From Catenulispora sp. MAP5-51 (GTDB taxonomy: Bacteria; Actinomycetota; Actinomycetes; Streptomycetales; Catenulisporaceae): DNA of 64,000 nt. The notes beneath the pieces are model-generated. The model ran no database searches, was not told the DNA's origin, and worked only from the letters and a program-made list of their open reading frames with translations. The position numbers were made by a program, and so were the translations under genes. The DNA lies in NCBI RefSeq assembly GCF_041261205.1, contig NZ_JBGCCH010000001.1:310001-374000 (forward strand), read 5' to 3'. Below, in pieces: positions 1-8,032 of the stretch (position 1 is the first letter of the stretch; every line of letters starts with the position of its first letter).

Positions 1-1
1 G

Positions 2-727
2 CCGGCCACCAGCACGGTGATCGGGCAGTCGTTCTGCAACGCGCAGACCAACCCGGCCCCGGCGAACAACGCGCTGCCGGCGCAGGAGAGCGGCACCCGG
101 CCGGCGCGGGCGCTGCCCTACCAGCCGAACGCGTGGGTGGACCACCTCGAGTACGACGCCAACGGGCAGATCCTGATCTGGCTGGAGATGGCGAACCAGG
201 GCGCGCAGGCCACCGCCGCCGCGCACTTCTCGGCGTACGCGAACGCCTACCGCACCGGCGGGCCCTGGCAGTACACGGTCAACGCCTACAGCAACGGCAC
301 CGACGGCAGCGTCAAGGACTTCTTCAACATCGGGACCAACTACGGCAACGGCCAGTACGACCTGACCGTCGTCGGCCCGAACCGCTTCCTGCGGCGCTTC
401 GCCGGCAACGCCAACGGCAGCGGCGCGACCGCCGAGGCCAGCACGTACTACGCGCCGGCGCCGAACACCGGGCAGCAGGCGGTGTGGTTCTCGATGAAGA
501 ACACCGGGACCAGCACGGTGACGTTCACCATCACCTCGACCAACTACCGGACCGACGGCCCGTGGACGTACCAGGTGGCGGCCGGGGCGACGGTCACCGA
601 CTACTTCAACGCGGTCGCGTACAACCACGGCTGGTACGACTTCACGGTCACGGTGAGCTCGGACTCGGCGTGGAGCCGCCGGGCGACCGGGCACATCGAG
701 ACCGGGGCGGTGAGCATCACCGGCTGA
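2..727 (+). CDS. Phospholipase C, phosphocholine-specific (C-terminal part, 5'-truncated by window)
   Basis: The reading frame is open from the first bases of the window, so the catalytic domain lies upstream and only the C-terminal ~240 residues are seen. These form two similar beta-rich repeats (about residues 40-115 and 135-220 of the visible part). Each has the Tyr/Gly/Trp-rich pattern (GPWQYTVNAY and GPWTYQVAAG, then YDLTV and YDFTV) of the DUF756 repeats that end bacterial non-haemolytic phospholipases C. These are secreted enzymes that hydrolyse phosphatidylcholine or sphingomyelin. The stop codon starts the second copy of a 14-bp tandem repeat (711-738), and a strong terminator follows. 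The family assignment rests only on the C-terminal repeats. Confidence 0.85.
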   Translation, partial: PATSTVIGQSFCNAQTNPAPANNALPAQESGTRPARALPYQPNAWVDHLEYDANGQILIWLEMANQGAQATAAAHFSAYANAYRTGGPWQYTVNAYSNGTDGSVKDFFNIGTNYGNGQYDLTVVGPNRFLRRFAGNANGSGATAEASTYYAPAPNTGQQAVWFSMKNTGTSTVTFTITSTNYRTDGPWTYQVAAGATVTDYFNAVAYNHGWYDFTVTVSSDSAWSRRATGHIETGAVSITG

Positions 728-738
728 GCATCACCGGA
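711..738 (+). repeat. 14-bp tandem duplication spanning the phospholipase stop codon
   Basis: TGAGCATCACCGGC (711-724) is followed directly by TGAGCATCACCGGA (725-738). The second copy begins with the in-frame TGA stop, so the repeat straddles the end of the gene. Confidence 0.85.
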
Positions 739-1261
739 TAAGCACACAAGCGGGCGCCCGGACCCCTGTGGGTCCGGGCGCTTCCGTGCGCCTTCGTGTG
801 TCGATCACGGAGATGTCGCCGTTGTCGCAGGAGGCCCACAGCCGGCTGCCGTCCGGGCTGATGGCTGCCTCCGTGGGATCCGTGCCGCAGACCCCGATGG
901 TGTGCGTGACCGTGTTGGTGGCAGCGTCGATCACGGCGACCTGTCCGTCTTCGCGGAACTCGCCGTTGGTGACGACGTAGGCGGTGCGCTTGTCCGGGCT
1001 CGCCACGACGGCGACCGGGCTGGTCGGCATGGGGATCGAGCCGACGACCGTGTTGGTCGCCACGTCGATGACGTGTACCTGGCCCGGGTGGAAGCCGTCT
1101 TCGTGGTCCACCACATAGGCCAGGTCCACGGCGGTCGCGGCGGGGGCGGCGTGCGCCGGCACCGCCGCCACGGTGCCGGCGACCACTCCCGCGGCGACCA
1201 GCGCGATCGCGGTCGCTGTCGACGCCGATCGACGCCAGGCGTGTCTGAGTTTGGGCAGCAC
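731..1261 (-). CDS. Secreted YVTN beta-propeller repeat protein, 3'-truncated
   Basis: 176 codons from a GTG start preceded by a GGAGGGG ribosome site. Residues 1-38 form a signal peptide (basic start, hydrophobic core, AHA cleavage region). YVTN-type propeller blades follow: LAYVVDHEDG, VHVIDVATNTVVGSIPM, AYVVTNGEF, VAVIDAATNTVTHTIGV and LWASCDNGDISVID. YVTN proteins usually carry six or seven blades in 300 or more residues, but here only about three remain. The last ~20 residues (after GDISVIDT) are non-homologous and are encoded by the neighbouring gene's terminator hairpin. I infer a 3' deletion, and the product may not be functional. Confidence 0.65.
   Translation of the reverse strand: MLPKLRHAWRRSASTATAIALVAAGVVAGTVAAVPAHAAPAATAVDLAYVVDHEDGFHPGQVHVIDVATNTVVGSIPMPTSPVAVVASPDKRTAYVVTNGEFREDGQVAVIDAATNTVTHTIGVCGTDPTEAAISPDGSRLWASCDNGDISVIDTRRRTEAPGPTGVRAPACVLIR
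754..781. terminator. Intrinsic terminator after phospholipase C
   Basis: Perfect 12-bp stem (754-765 with 770-781, all paired) with a 4-nt loop and a short T-containing tail. It lies 27 bp after the phospholipase stop. On the minus strand it falls inside the last codons of the YVTN reading frame, which is odd for an intact gene. Confidence 0.8.
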
Positions 1262-1406
1262 TTTGAGATTCCCCTCCCGAAGTCGGGCGCCGCTCCCGGC
1301 GCTCCGTACCCGAGATATTCCACCCGGTATGGCAGGGTTCGGGAAGGAGCTCGCGCGCCAAGTTCATCAGAGTTCGAAGATTCTTGTGATCTTCGCAGGA
1401 GGAGTC

Positions 1407-2759
1407 ATGCACCGCACCACATCAGGGCTCGCCGCCGCCGGGACGGCGGTCGTGCTGTCCGTCGCGCTGGGGGCCGCCGCGAAGGCCGCCCCCATTTCCA
1501 GTCCCACTCCCAGCCCTGGCCCCGGGTACCAGCACCACCACTTCAGTGCCGCCGTGAGCCGGGTCGGGGCCGCCACGACGCTCCCGGAGCGGGTCAAGCG
1601 CGTCGAACAGGCGCTGCAGTCGACGTCCCCGCAGCTCCAGCGGGCCTACGACGTCGCGCCCCTGTACGCGAACCACATCGACGGCACCGGCCTGACGATC
1701 GCCACGCTGGTGGCGTTCGGCGACAAGAACGCCAAGGGCTACCTCGACCAGTACGACGCCGACAACGGCCTGCCGGCGGCGAACCTGCAGACCATCGCGC
1801 CGGTCGGCGCGGTCCCCGGGTGCGGCGACCCGGGCGTCGACACCGGCGACTGCCGGGGCTGGGGCGGCGAGACCGACCTCGACATCGCGATGATCCACAC
1901 CCTCGCCCCCGGCGCGAAGATCCTGATCATCGCCACGCCGGTGAGCGAGACCGAGGGCGTCACCGGGTTCCCGGAGATGATGTCCGCGATGGACTACACG
2001 GTGTCCCACCACCTCGCCGACGTCATCTCGATGAGCATGGGCACCCCCGAGGACGACTTCGCGAGCTCGGCGCAGCTGCACGGCCTGGACAGCCACTTCC
2101 AGAACGCCACCGACCACGGGGTGACGGTCCTGGCCTCCTCCGGCGACGACGGCGCCGACGGTATGAAGCTGGACGGCACCACGCCGTGGGGCAAGCGCGT
2201 GGTGTCCTTCCCCGCCGACGAGTCCTCCGTCACCGCGGTCGGCGGCACGGTCCTGTCGCTGAACGACACCGGCAGCCGCACCGCGCCGGACACCCTGTGG
2301 CGCGAATCCGGCGGCGGCGTCTCGCACGAGTTCGGGGTCCCGGCCTGGCAGCGGAACACCGCCGGCGCGACCGGCGCCGCGGGCCGCGCGCTGCCGGACA
2401 TCACGATGGAGGGCACCTCGGGCACGTCGGAGTCCTCGCCGCTGATGGCCGCGCTCGTCGGGCTGGCCGACCAGTCCGCGGGCCGCGACCTGGGGCTGAT
2501 CAACCCGGCGCTGTACGCGCTCGGGCCGAACGGGAAGCGGTCGGGGATCGTGGACGTGACCGGCGGGTGCAACTCGACGGCGGCCGTCACGGGATTCTGC
2601 GCCGGCGCCGGGTACGACATCGCCTCGGGCTGGGGCACGATCGACGCCGCGAGGTTCGTACCGGCGCTCGTCGCCGCCTCAACGCCTGGCGGCAGCACGC
2701 GGATCGACGTCGGGGCGCAGGGGCCCGGACACATCAGCGTGACGGCGAAGCAGCAGTGA
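1407..2759 (+). CDS. Secreted S53 family peptidase (sedolisin/kumamolisin-like)
   Basis: 450 residues from ATG 1407, with a perfect AGGAGGAG site 3 nt before it. Residues 1-28 are a signal peptide. The sedolisin catalytic set is visible: E155 and D159 in GGETDLDIA, oxyanion Asp D247 in SSGDDG, and nucleophile S341 in GTSGTSESSP. A C-terminal calcium-site region (GYDIASGWGT) is also present. S53 enzymes are acid-active endopeptidases normally made with a propeptide of ~170 or more residues. Here only ~50 residues separate the signal peptide from the catalytic domain, so the usual prodomain is missing. A terminator follows the gene. Confidence 0.9.
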   Translation: MHRTTSGLAAAGTAVVLSVALGAAAKAAPISSPTPSPGPGYQHHHFSAAVSRVGAATTLPERVKRVEQALQSTSPQLQRAYDVAPLYANHIDGTGLTIATLVAFGDKNAKGYLDQYDADNGLPAANLQTIAPVGAVPGCGDPGVDTGDCRGWGGETDLDIAMIHTLAPGAKILIIATPVSETEGVTGFPEMMSAMDYTVSHHLADVISMSMGTPEDDFASSAQLHGLDSHFQNATDHGVTVLASSGDDGADGMKLDGTTPWGKRVVSFPADESSVTAVGGTVLSLNDTGSRTAPDTLWRESGGGVSHEFGVPAWQRNTAGATGAAGRALPDITMEGTSGTSESSPLMAALVGLADQSAGRDLGLINPALYALGPNGKRSGIVDVTGGCNSTAAVTGFCAGAGYDIASGWGTIDAARFVPALVAASTPGGSTRIDVGAQGPGHISVTAKQQ

Positions 2760-2790
2760 GCTGATCTGCGCGGGTGGGACACCGCATCAG

Positions 2791-2820
2791 GGCGCCCCGG
2801 AGCTGCGGTTTCGGGGCGCT
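2791..2820 (+). terminator. Terminator hairpin after the S53 peptidase
   Basis: An 8-bp GC stem (2792-2799 with 2812-2819) with a 12-nt loop, 31 bp after the stop codon. There is no clear U-tract, as is usual in this GC class. Confidence 0.55.
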
Positions 2821-2916
2821 CGGCCGTTCCGGCGCCGGGGTGCGGACGGCCCCGGCCGTCACCGGGCCGTGACAGCTCGGCACCGGCCCGACCGGCCGTC
2901 TGGCACAATTCCTCCT

Positions 2917-4131
2917 GTGATCCAGGCCGGTGCGCAGACGACGCGCGATCTCCGTCGCCGCAGTCGTGCCACCTTGCTCTCGTGCATCTATCTCGGGCGG
3001 GCGACGAGCCGGCCGGAGCTGGCGCGGCTGGCCGGGATGAGCTCGGCGGCGGTCAGCAACGTCGTCTCCGACCTCATCGCCGACGGCCTGGTCGCCGAGG
3101 CCGGGTCGGTGGACTCCAACGGCGGGCGGCCGCGGACGGTGCTCGCGGCGCAGCCCGGGTTCGGGTACGCCGTCGGCGTGGACATCGGCGAGACCCACAT
3201 CCACGTGGTGCTGTTCGACTGGACGCTGTCCACCCTGGCCACCTCCACGCACGAGATCCGGGTCGGACGCCTGGACCCGGACGTCGTGGTGCGCCTGGTG
3301 GTCTCCGGAGTGCGCTCGCTGCTGGACAGCACCGGCGTCCCGCACGAGCGGCTGCTCGGCATCGGCATCGGGGTCCCCGGCGCGGTGCAGGAGGGCGAGC
3401 GGGGCGTGGTGCACGCGCCGACGCTCGGCTGGTCCGGGGTGCCGCTCGGCGACGCCCTGCGCGCCGAGCTCGACGCCCCGATCCTCATCGACAACTGCGC
3501 ACGCACGCTCGGCCAGGCCGAGGCCTGGCGCGGCGCCGGACGCGACGCGCGGCGCGCGGTCGTCGCGCTGTGGGGCGTCGGCGTCGGCGCCGCGATCGCC
3601 GAGGGCTCCTCGCTGGCCGAGGCCGGCTCCAGCTCCACCAGCGAGTGGGGGCACGCGGTGATCGAGGCCCGCGGCCGGGCCTGCCGCTGCGGCTCGCACG
3701 GGTGCCTGGAGGCCTACGTCGGCGCCACCGCGATCCTGGACGCCTACCTGGAGCATCCCGCCGGCCGCCCCTTCGCCCAGGACGGCACCGAGGCCAGGAT
3801 GGCCGAGCTCGCGGCGCGCGCCGCGGCCGGCGACGACGAGGCCGCCACCGCGACGCTCGACGAGGTCGCCGAGTACCTGGGCATCGGCGTCGGCAACCTC
3901 ATCAACATGATCAACCCCGACCAGGTCATCCTCGCCGGCTGGGTCGGCGAGCAGCTCGGCCCGCAACTGCTGCCCGCGATCCGCGCCGCCGCCGAACGGC
4001 ACGCGCTGCCCTACCTGTTCGACCAGACCCGCATCGGCGTCGGCGAACTCGGCCCCGGCGCGGTCGCGCTGGGAGCGGCCACGCTGCCGGTGGCACGGCT
4101 GCTGGCGGCCGGCGGGCACGTCGCGGGCTGA
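2917..4131 (+). CDS. ROK family transcriptional regulator
   Basis: 404 residues if started at GTG 2917. An in-frame ATG at 2869 would add 16 poorly coding residues. An AT-containing CACAAT hexamer lies 8 nt before the GTG and no Shine-Dalgarno is seen, so a leaderless start is likely. An N-terminal winged helix-turn-helix (about 10-75, SRPELARLAGMSSAAVSNVV) is followed by a ROK sugar-kinase-like domain (YAVGVDIGETHIHVV; GIGIGVPG). The ROK zinc motif is intact (C256, C258, C263 in CRCGSHGCLEA). Such proteins repress sugar genes and respond to a sugar or sugar phosphate. It lies upstream of the sugar-uptake operon in the same direction and is its probable regulator. Confidence 0.88.
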   Translation: MIQAGAQTTRDLRRRSRATLLSCIYLGRATSRPELARLAGMSSAAVSNVVSDLIADGLVAEAGSVDSNGGRPRTVLAAQPGFGYAVGVDIGETHIHVVLFDWTLSTLATSTHEIRVGRLDPDVVVRLVVSGVRSLLDSTGVPHERLLGIGIGVPGAVQEGERGVVHAPTLGWSGVPLGDALRAELDAPILIDNCARTLGQAEAWRGAGRDARRAVVALWGVGVGAAIAEGSSLAEAGSSSTSEWGHAVIEARGRACRCGSHGCLEAYVGATAILDAYLEHPAGRPFAQDGTEARMAELAARAAAGDDEAATATLDEVAEYLGIGVGNLINMINPDQVILAGWVGEQLGPQLLPAIRAAAERHALPYLFDQTRIGVGELGPGAVALGAATLPVARLLAAGGHVAG

Positions 4132-4140
4132 CGCGGCACC

Positions 4141-4176
4141 AGCTGGGAACGCAGCTGGGAACTTAGCTGGGAACGC
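4141..4176 (+). repeat. 12-bp tandem repeat x3 after the ROK gene
   Basis: Units AGCTGGGAACGC, AGCTGGGAACTT and AGCTGGGAACGC, followed by a partial AGCT. They lie 9 bp after the ROK stop codon. The rest of the 298-bp gap to 4430 has no gene; it contains AT-richer sequence near 4385-4405 that may hold the promoter of the ThuA operon. Confidence 0.8.
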
Positions 4177-4429
4177 AGCTTTCGACGACGTGGCGGCCCA
4201 TCGCGAAGGGTGCAGCCTGCTGACGCTCCTGCGATAGCTCTGGTCGCGCGACCCGTCGCGTTTTCCGGCACGCCCGAACCGCGCCACCAGCGGAACCCGC
4301 AAACCGTGCGCGAAGCCCTAAAAAGCTTCCAAAGCCACCGTTCTCTTGATCCCCGGCGGCCATTGTCAGTCGTCGATCACTTCCCTTACGTTGTAGACAA
4401 AGTGAACTGCACCGTACCAGGGAGGCCCC

Positions 4430-5185
4430 ATGCCAGCCAGTTCCGCCGTCGGTTCCCCCGTTCCCCGATCCGCCCTCGTCGTTCGCGGGGGCTGGGAGGG
4501 CCATGCTCCGGTGGCGACCACCGAGTTGTTCATCCCGTCGTTGCAGGCCGCCGGGTTCGCGGTCGAGGTCGCCGACAGTCTGGATGTGTACTGCGACAGC
4601 GAGCGGTTGGCGTGTACCGACTTGGTCGTCCAGTGCTGGTCGGAGGGGGAGCGGGCTGAGGAGTTGACCAAGGAGCAGGCCGCCGGGCTGGTCGGGGCGG
4701 TCGCGGCCGGGACGGGGTTCGCCGGGTGGCACGGCGGGGTGCTGGCGGCGTTTCGGAATCCGGACTATCTGCGCATGGTCGGCGGTCTGTTTCTGTTCCA
4801 TCCGCCGGAGTTCCTCACCTACCGGGTCCGGGTCGAGGCCGAGCACGCCGGGCATCCGATCGTCGCGGGCCTGGGGGATTTCGACGTGCACAGCGAGCAG
4901 TACTGGATGCTCACCGATGACCGGAACACCGTGCTGGCCACCACTGTCGTGGAGCCGGAGGACGGTGGTCAGGGCGAGGCGCCGGTCTCGATGCCCGTGG
5001 TGTGGACCAGGCGGTGGGGGGCCGGGAAGGTCTTCGTCTCGGCGGTCGGGCACCGGGTCGAGGACCTGCGCGAACCGGCTGTCAGAACCCTGACGGAGCG
5101 CGGTCTGGTCTGGGCGGCGCGGGGGAGCGGGACTGTTACGGGGGCGTTGACAGCCTCTCCCGACCCCCTTATCTTTCATCGTTAA
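4430..5185 (+). CDS. ThuA-like domain protein (trehalose-utilisation/glutamine amidotransferase-like)
   Basis: 251 residues from ATG 4430, with GGGAGG 5 nt upstream. The whole length resembles ThuA: a class I glutamine amidotransferase-like fold (ALVVRGGWEGH start, WHGGVLAAF, HPPEF, HPIVAGLGDFDVHSEQYWM, PVVWTRRWGAGKVF, SAVGH). The reaction is not known for most members. ThuA proteins sit in sugar-catabolic operons, and ThuA/ThuB of rhizobia act in trehalose and related disaccharide oxidation. It is probably the first gene of the operon running to 10697. It ends inside an AT-rich TTAATTAA element. Confidence 0.8.
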   Translation: MPASSAVGSPVPRSALVVRGGWEGHAPVATTELFIPSLQAAGFAVEVADSLDVYCDSERLACTDLVVQCWSEGERAEELTKEQAAGLVGAVAAGTGFAGWHGGVLAAFRNPDYLRMVGGLFLFHPPEFLTYRVRVEAEHAGHPIVAGLGDFDVHSEQYWMLTDDRNTVLATTVVEPEDGGQGEAPVSMPVVWTRRWGAGKVFVSAVGHRVEDLREPAVRTLTERGLVWAARGSGTVTGALTASPDPLIFHR

Positions 5186-5239
5186 TTAAGTCCGGACGGC
5201 AGCACAGCCCCGGCGGCGACACAGAGGTCAGGATCCTTG
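5177..5239 (+). promoter_or_regulatory. AT-rich palindrome before the aldehyde dehydrogenase (candidate ROK operator)
   Basis: TTAATTAA at 5182-5189 is an AT-only palindrome in an otherwise ~70% GC context. It overlaps the ThuA stop, 50 bp before the aldehyde dehydrogenase start. A related CTAAATTAACTAAG sequence lies at about 10766-10779, just after the operon. Assignment to the ROK regulator is an inference. Confidence 0.3.
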
Positions 5240-6670
5240 ATGAGTTCTGTCAGCACGGAAGCGGTGGAGTACACCGCCGAGGTCTTCATCGACGGCCGCT
5301 TCGAGGCCCCCGCCTCGCCGTGGCGTCCAGTCCTGGACAAGGCGGCCGGCACCGCGTTCGCCCGGTACGGCGACGCCTCCGCCGAGCAGGTCGACCGCGC
5401 GGTGGCCGCCGCGCGGCGGGCGCAGCCGGCGTGGGCCGCCACCGACGCCAACACCCGCTGCGAGATCCTGCGCGCCTTCGCCGCGCAGCTCCAGCAGCGG
5501 CACGACGAGCTGATCGCCGTGATCGTCCGCGAGACCGGCGGCACCGCGGAGAAGGCCGAGGAGGAGCTCGGGCAGGCGGTCACCCAGTTGCTGAACTCCG
5601 CGACGCAGCTCACCGAGAACGCCGGGGCGATTCTGCCGCCGTACAAGCCGGGCAAGATGTCGCTGTCCCGGGCGGTGCCGCTGGGCGTCATCGGCCTGAT
5701 CGTGCCGTGGAACTACCCGATGAGCCTGGCGATGCGCGCGCTGGCGCCGGGGCTGGCCTACGGCAACGCCGTGGTCCTCAAGCCCGCCGAGCTCACCCCG
5801 ATCGCCGGCGGCCAGGTGCTCGCCGAGGCGGCGCGCGCCGCCGGGGTGCCGGACGGCCTGCTGGCCGTGCTGCCCGGCGACGGTCCGGTCACCGGCGCCG
5901 CGCTGTCGCGGCACCCGGGTCTGGACCTGATCCACTTCACCGGGTCCTACGAGGTGGGCGCGGCCATCACCGAGCTCGGGGCGCGCAGCGGCACGCCGGT
6001 GATCACCGAGCTCGGCGGGGACAACGCCTTCGTCGTGCTCGACGACGCCGACGTCGAGCAGGCCGCGAGCTGCGCGGTCTGGACGGCGCTGTGGTATCAG
6101 GGCCAGACCTGCATCAGCGCCGGCCGGCACATCGTGCAGCGCCCGATCGCCGAAGCCTTCACCGAGGCGGTCGTGGAGCGGGTCCGCAAGCTGCGCGTCG
6201 GCGACCCGCTGCGCGAGGAGGTGGACCTGGGCCCGGTGATCAGCGCCGGGCAGCTGGCCCGCTTCCACGAACGGCTGGTGCTGCCCTCGGTCGCGGCCGG
6301 CGCGCGGGTCGCCGTCGGGGCCGAGTACGACGGCCTGTTCTACCGGCCGACCGTCCTGACCGGCGTCACGCCGGACATGCCGATCTTCCAGGAGGAGACG
6401 TTCGGTCCGGTCATGCCGGTCACCGTCGTCGATTCCGAGGCGGAAGCGCTGGAGCTCGCCAACCGCCACCGGACGCTGATGAACTCCGTGTTCTCCGGCG
6501 ACCCGCTGCGCGGCTACGCGTTCGCCGAGCGGATGCACAGCAACGAGGTACACGTCAACGACGGCTACGCCCGTCACGGCGGAGAGGGTCAGCTCGCCGG
6601 GTTCACCCGGCGGCAGTGGATCGGTCTGCAGACCACGCCGGTGTCCTACCCGGCCTGGGCCAATCTCTAA
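5240..6670 (+). CDS. NAD(P)+-dependent aldehyde dehydrogenase
   Basis: 476 residues from ATG 5240 (a TTG directly before is also possible), the usual size of the aldehyde dehydrogenase superfamily. It shows the Rossmann phosphate-binding FTGSYEVG, general-base Glu E257 in ITELGGDN, nucleophile C291 in GQTCISAGR, and the late EETFGPVMPV motif. It oxidises an aldehyde to an acid. In this setting the aldehyde is probably an intermediate in breaking down the imported sugar. The stop codon overlaps the AGGAGG ribosome site of the next gene, so the two are co-transcribed. Confidence 0.92.
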   Translation: MSSVSTEAVEYTAEVFIDGRFEAPASPWRPVLDKAAGTAFARYGDASAEQVDRAVAAARRAQPAWAATDANTRCEILRAFAAQLQQRHDELIAVIVRETGGTAEKAEEELGQAVTQLLNSATQLTENAGAILPPYKPGKMSLSRAVPLGVIGLIVPWNYPMSLAMRALAPGLAYGNAVVLKPAELTPIAGGQVLAEAARAAGVPDGLLAVLPGDGPVTGAALSRHPGLDLIHFTGSYEVGAAITELGARSGTPVITELGGDNAFVVLDDADVEQAASCAVWTALWYQGQTCISAGRHIVQRPIAEAFTEAVVERVRKLRVGDPLREEVDLGPVISAGQLARFHERLVLPSVAAGARVAVGAEYDGLFYRPTVLTGVTPDMPIFQEETFGPVMPVTVVDSEAEALELANRHRTLMNSVFSGDPLRGYAFAERMHSNEVHVNDGYARHGGEGQLAGFTRRQWIGLQTTPVSYPAWANL

Positions 6671-6683
6671 AGGAGGCAATAGA

Positions 6684-8012
6684 TTGCGTACCACCCTCAT
6701 AAGAGCCACCACAGCCCTGACGGCGCTCGCCGCCGTCGCGGTCATGGCCGGATGCGGTTCCTCGACGTCCGCCAAGAGCGGCACCGGCAGCGCCGCGGGC
6801 GGCTCCCACGGCAAGGTGACGCTGTCCTTCGTCAACTGGGACGGCGGCATGCAGACCGCGGTGGACCAGTGGAACAAGGCGAACCCCGACATCCAGGTGC
6901 AGCTGACCAAGCCGTCGGGCACCGGCTACACCCTGTACAACAAGCTGATCACCAACAACGCCGCCGGCACCAACCCGGACGTCACCGAGGTCGAGTACCA
7001 GGCGCTCCCGGCGCTGATCGCCAACAAGGTCATCGTCCCGATCGACCAGTACATCGGCGACATCTCCGCGGACTTCGACAAGTCCTCGCTGGCGCAGGTG
7101 CAGTTCGAGGGCAAGACCTACGGCGTCCCGCAGAACGTCTGCCCGATGGTCTTCTTCTACCGCAAGGACGTCTTCGACTCCCTGGGTCTGAAGCCCCCGA
7201 CCACTTGGGACGAGTACGCGGCCGACGCCGCGACCATCCACGCCAAGAACCCCAAGCAGTACATCGGCAACTTCTCGGCCGTGGACTCCGGCTGGTTCGC
7301 CGGGCTCGCGCAGCAGGCCGGCGCCAACTGGTGGACCACCACCGGCACCACCTGGAACGTCGCCATCGACGACGCCCCCACGCAGAAGGTCGCGAACTAC
7401 TGGAGCGGCCTGATCGACAAGGGCCTGGTCTCCCCGGAACCGAACTGGTCCCCGCAGTGGAGCACCGACATGAACGACGGCACGATCATCGGCTGGGTGA
7501 GCGCGCAGTGGGCGCCGAACCAGTTCCCCTCGGTGGCCAAGGACACCTCCGGCAAGTGGGTGGCCGCGGCGCTGCCGGCCTGGAGCGCCGGCGACCCGAC
7601 GGTGGGCATCTGGGGCGGTGAGACCGAGGCCGTGACCTCCAACTCCAAGCACCCGGCCGAGGCCGCGAAGTTCGTGAAGTGGCTGAACTCTTCACAGGAC
7701 GGCGTCAAGACCCTGATTCAGCAGGTCGACGTGTTCCCGGCGTCGCTGGCCAACCAGGACCAGGACGCGCTGAAGACCCCGCCGCCGTTCATGTCCGACC
7801 AGTCGGACTACAACACCCTGATAGCGCAGCAGGCCAAGAACGTGCGCACCTTCCAGGTCTGGGGCCCGAACGCGAACGTCACCTTCGACGCGTACTCCAA
7901 CGACTTCGCCGCCGCGCTGCAGAACAAGACGCCGCTGTCCGCGGCGCTGACTCAGATGCAGCAGGCGACCGTCGACGACCTGAAGAAGCGCGGCTTCTCG
8001 GTGACGGGCTGA
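6684..8012 (+). CDS. Sugar ABC transporter substrate-binding lipoprotein (family 1)
   Basis: 442 residues from a TTG start placed 9 nt after a perfect AGGAGG. A lipoprotein signal ends in the lipobox VMAGC (C24), giving a diacylglyceryl-anchored extracellular protein. The rest reads as an MalE-type binding protein: VTLSFVNWDGG, YTLYNKLITNNAAGTNPDV, KTYGVPQN, WGGETEAVTSNSKHPAEAAKFVKWL. It captures a mono- or oligosaccharide and delivers it to the two permeases immediately downstream. The ligand cannot be read from sequence. Confidence 0.92.
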   Translation: MRTTLIRATTALTALAAVAVMAGCGSSTSAKSGTGSAAGGSHGKVTLSFVNWDGGMQTAVDQWNKANPDIQVQLTKPSGTGYTLYNKLITNNAAGTNPDVTEVEYQALPALIANKVIVPIDQYIGDISADFDKSSLAQVQFEGKTYGVPQNVCPMVFFYRKDVFDSLGLKPPTTWDEYAADAATIHAKNPKQYIGNFSAVDSGWFAGLAQQAGANWWTTTGTTWNVAIDDAPTQKVANYWSGLIDKGLVSPEPNWSPQWSTDMNDGTIIGWVSAQWAPNQFPSVAKDTSGKWVAAALPAWSAGDPTVGIWGGETEAVTSNSKHPAEAAKFVKWLNSSQDGVKTLIQQVDVFPASLANQDQDALKTPPPFMSDQSDYNTLIAQQAKNVRTFQVWGPNANVTFDAYSNDFAAALQNKTPLSAALTQMQQATVDDLKKRGFSVTG

Positions 8013-8032
8013 GGAAGGGCGAGGCATACCCG

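Noticed and set aside
902-2764. Long + strand open frame over the S53 gene
   Set aside because: Arg/Gly-rich shadow of the peptidase gene; the alternative frame has sedolisin motifs, signal peptide and ribosome site.
2734-4302. 522-codon minus-strand frame opposite the ROK gene
   Set aside because: Antisense shadow typical of high-GC DNA; no domain, no ribosome site.
5182-5189. TTAATTAA as a confirmed ROK operator
   Set aside because: Only the AT content stands out; there is a single imperfect relative at 10766-10779, so it is kept only as a low-confidence element.
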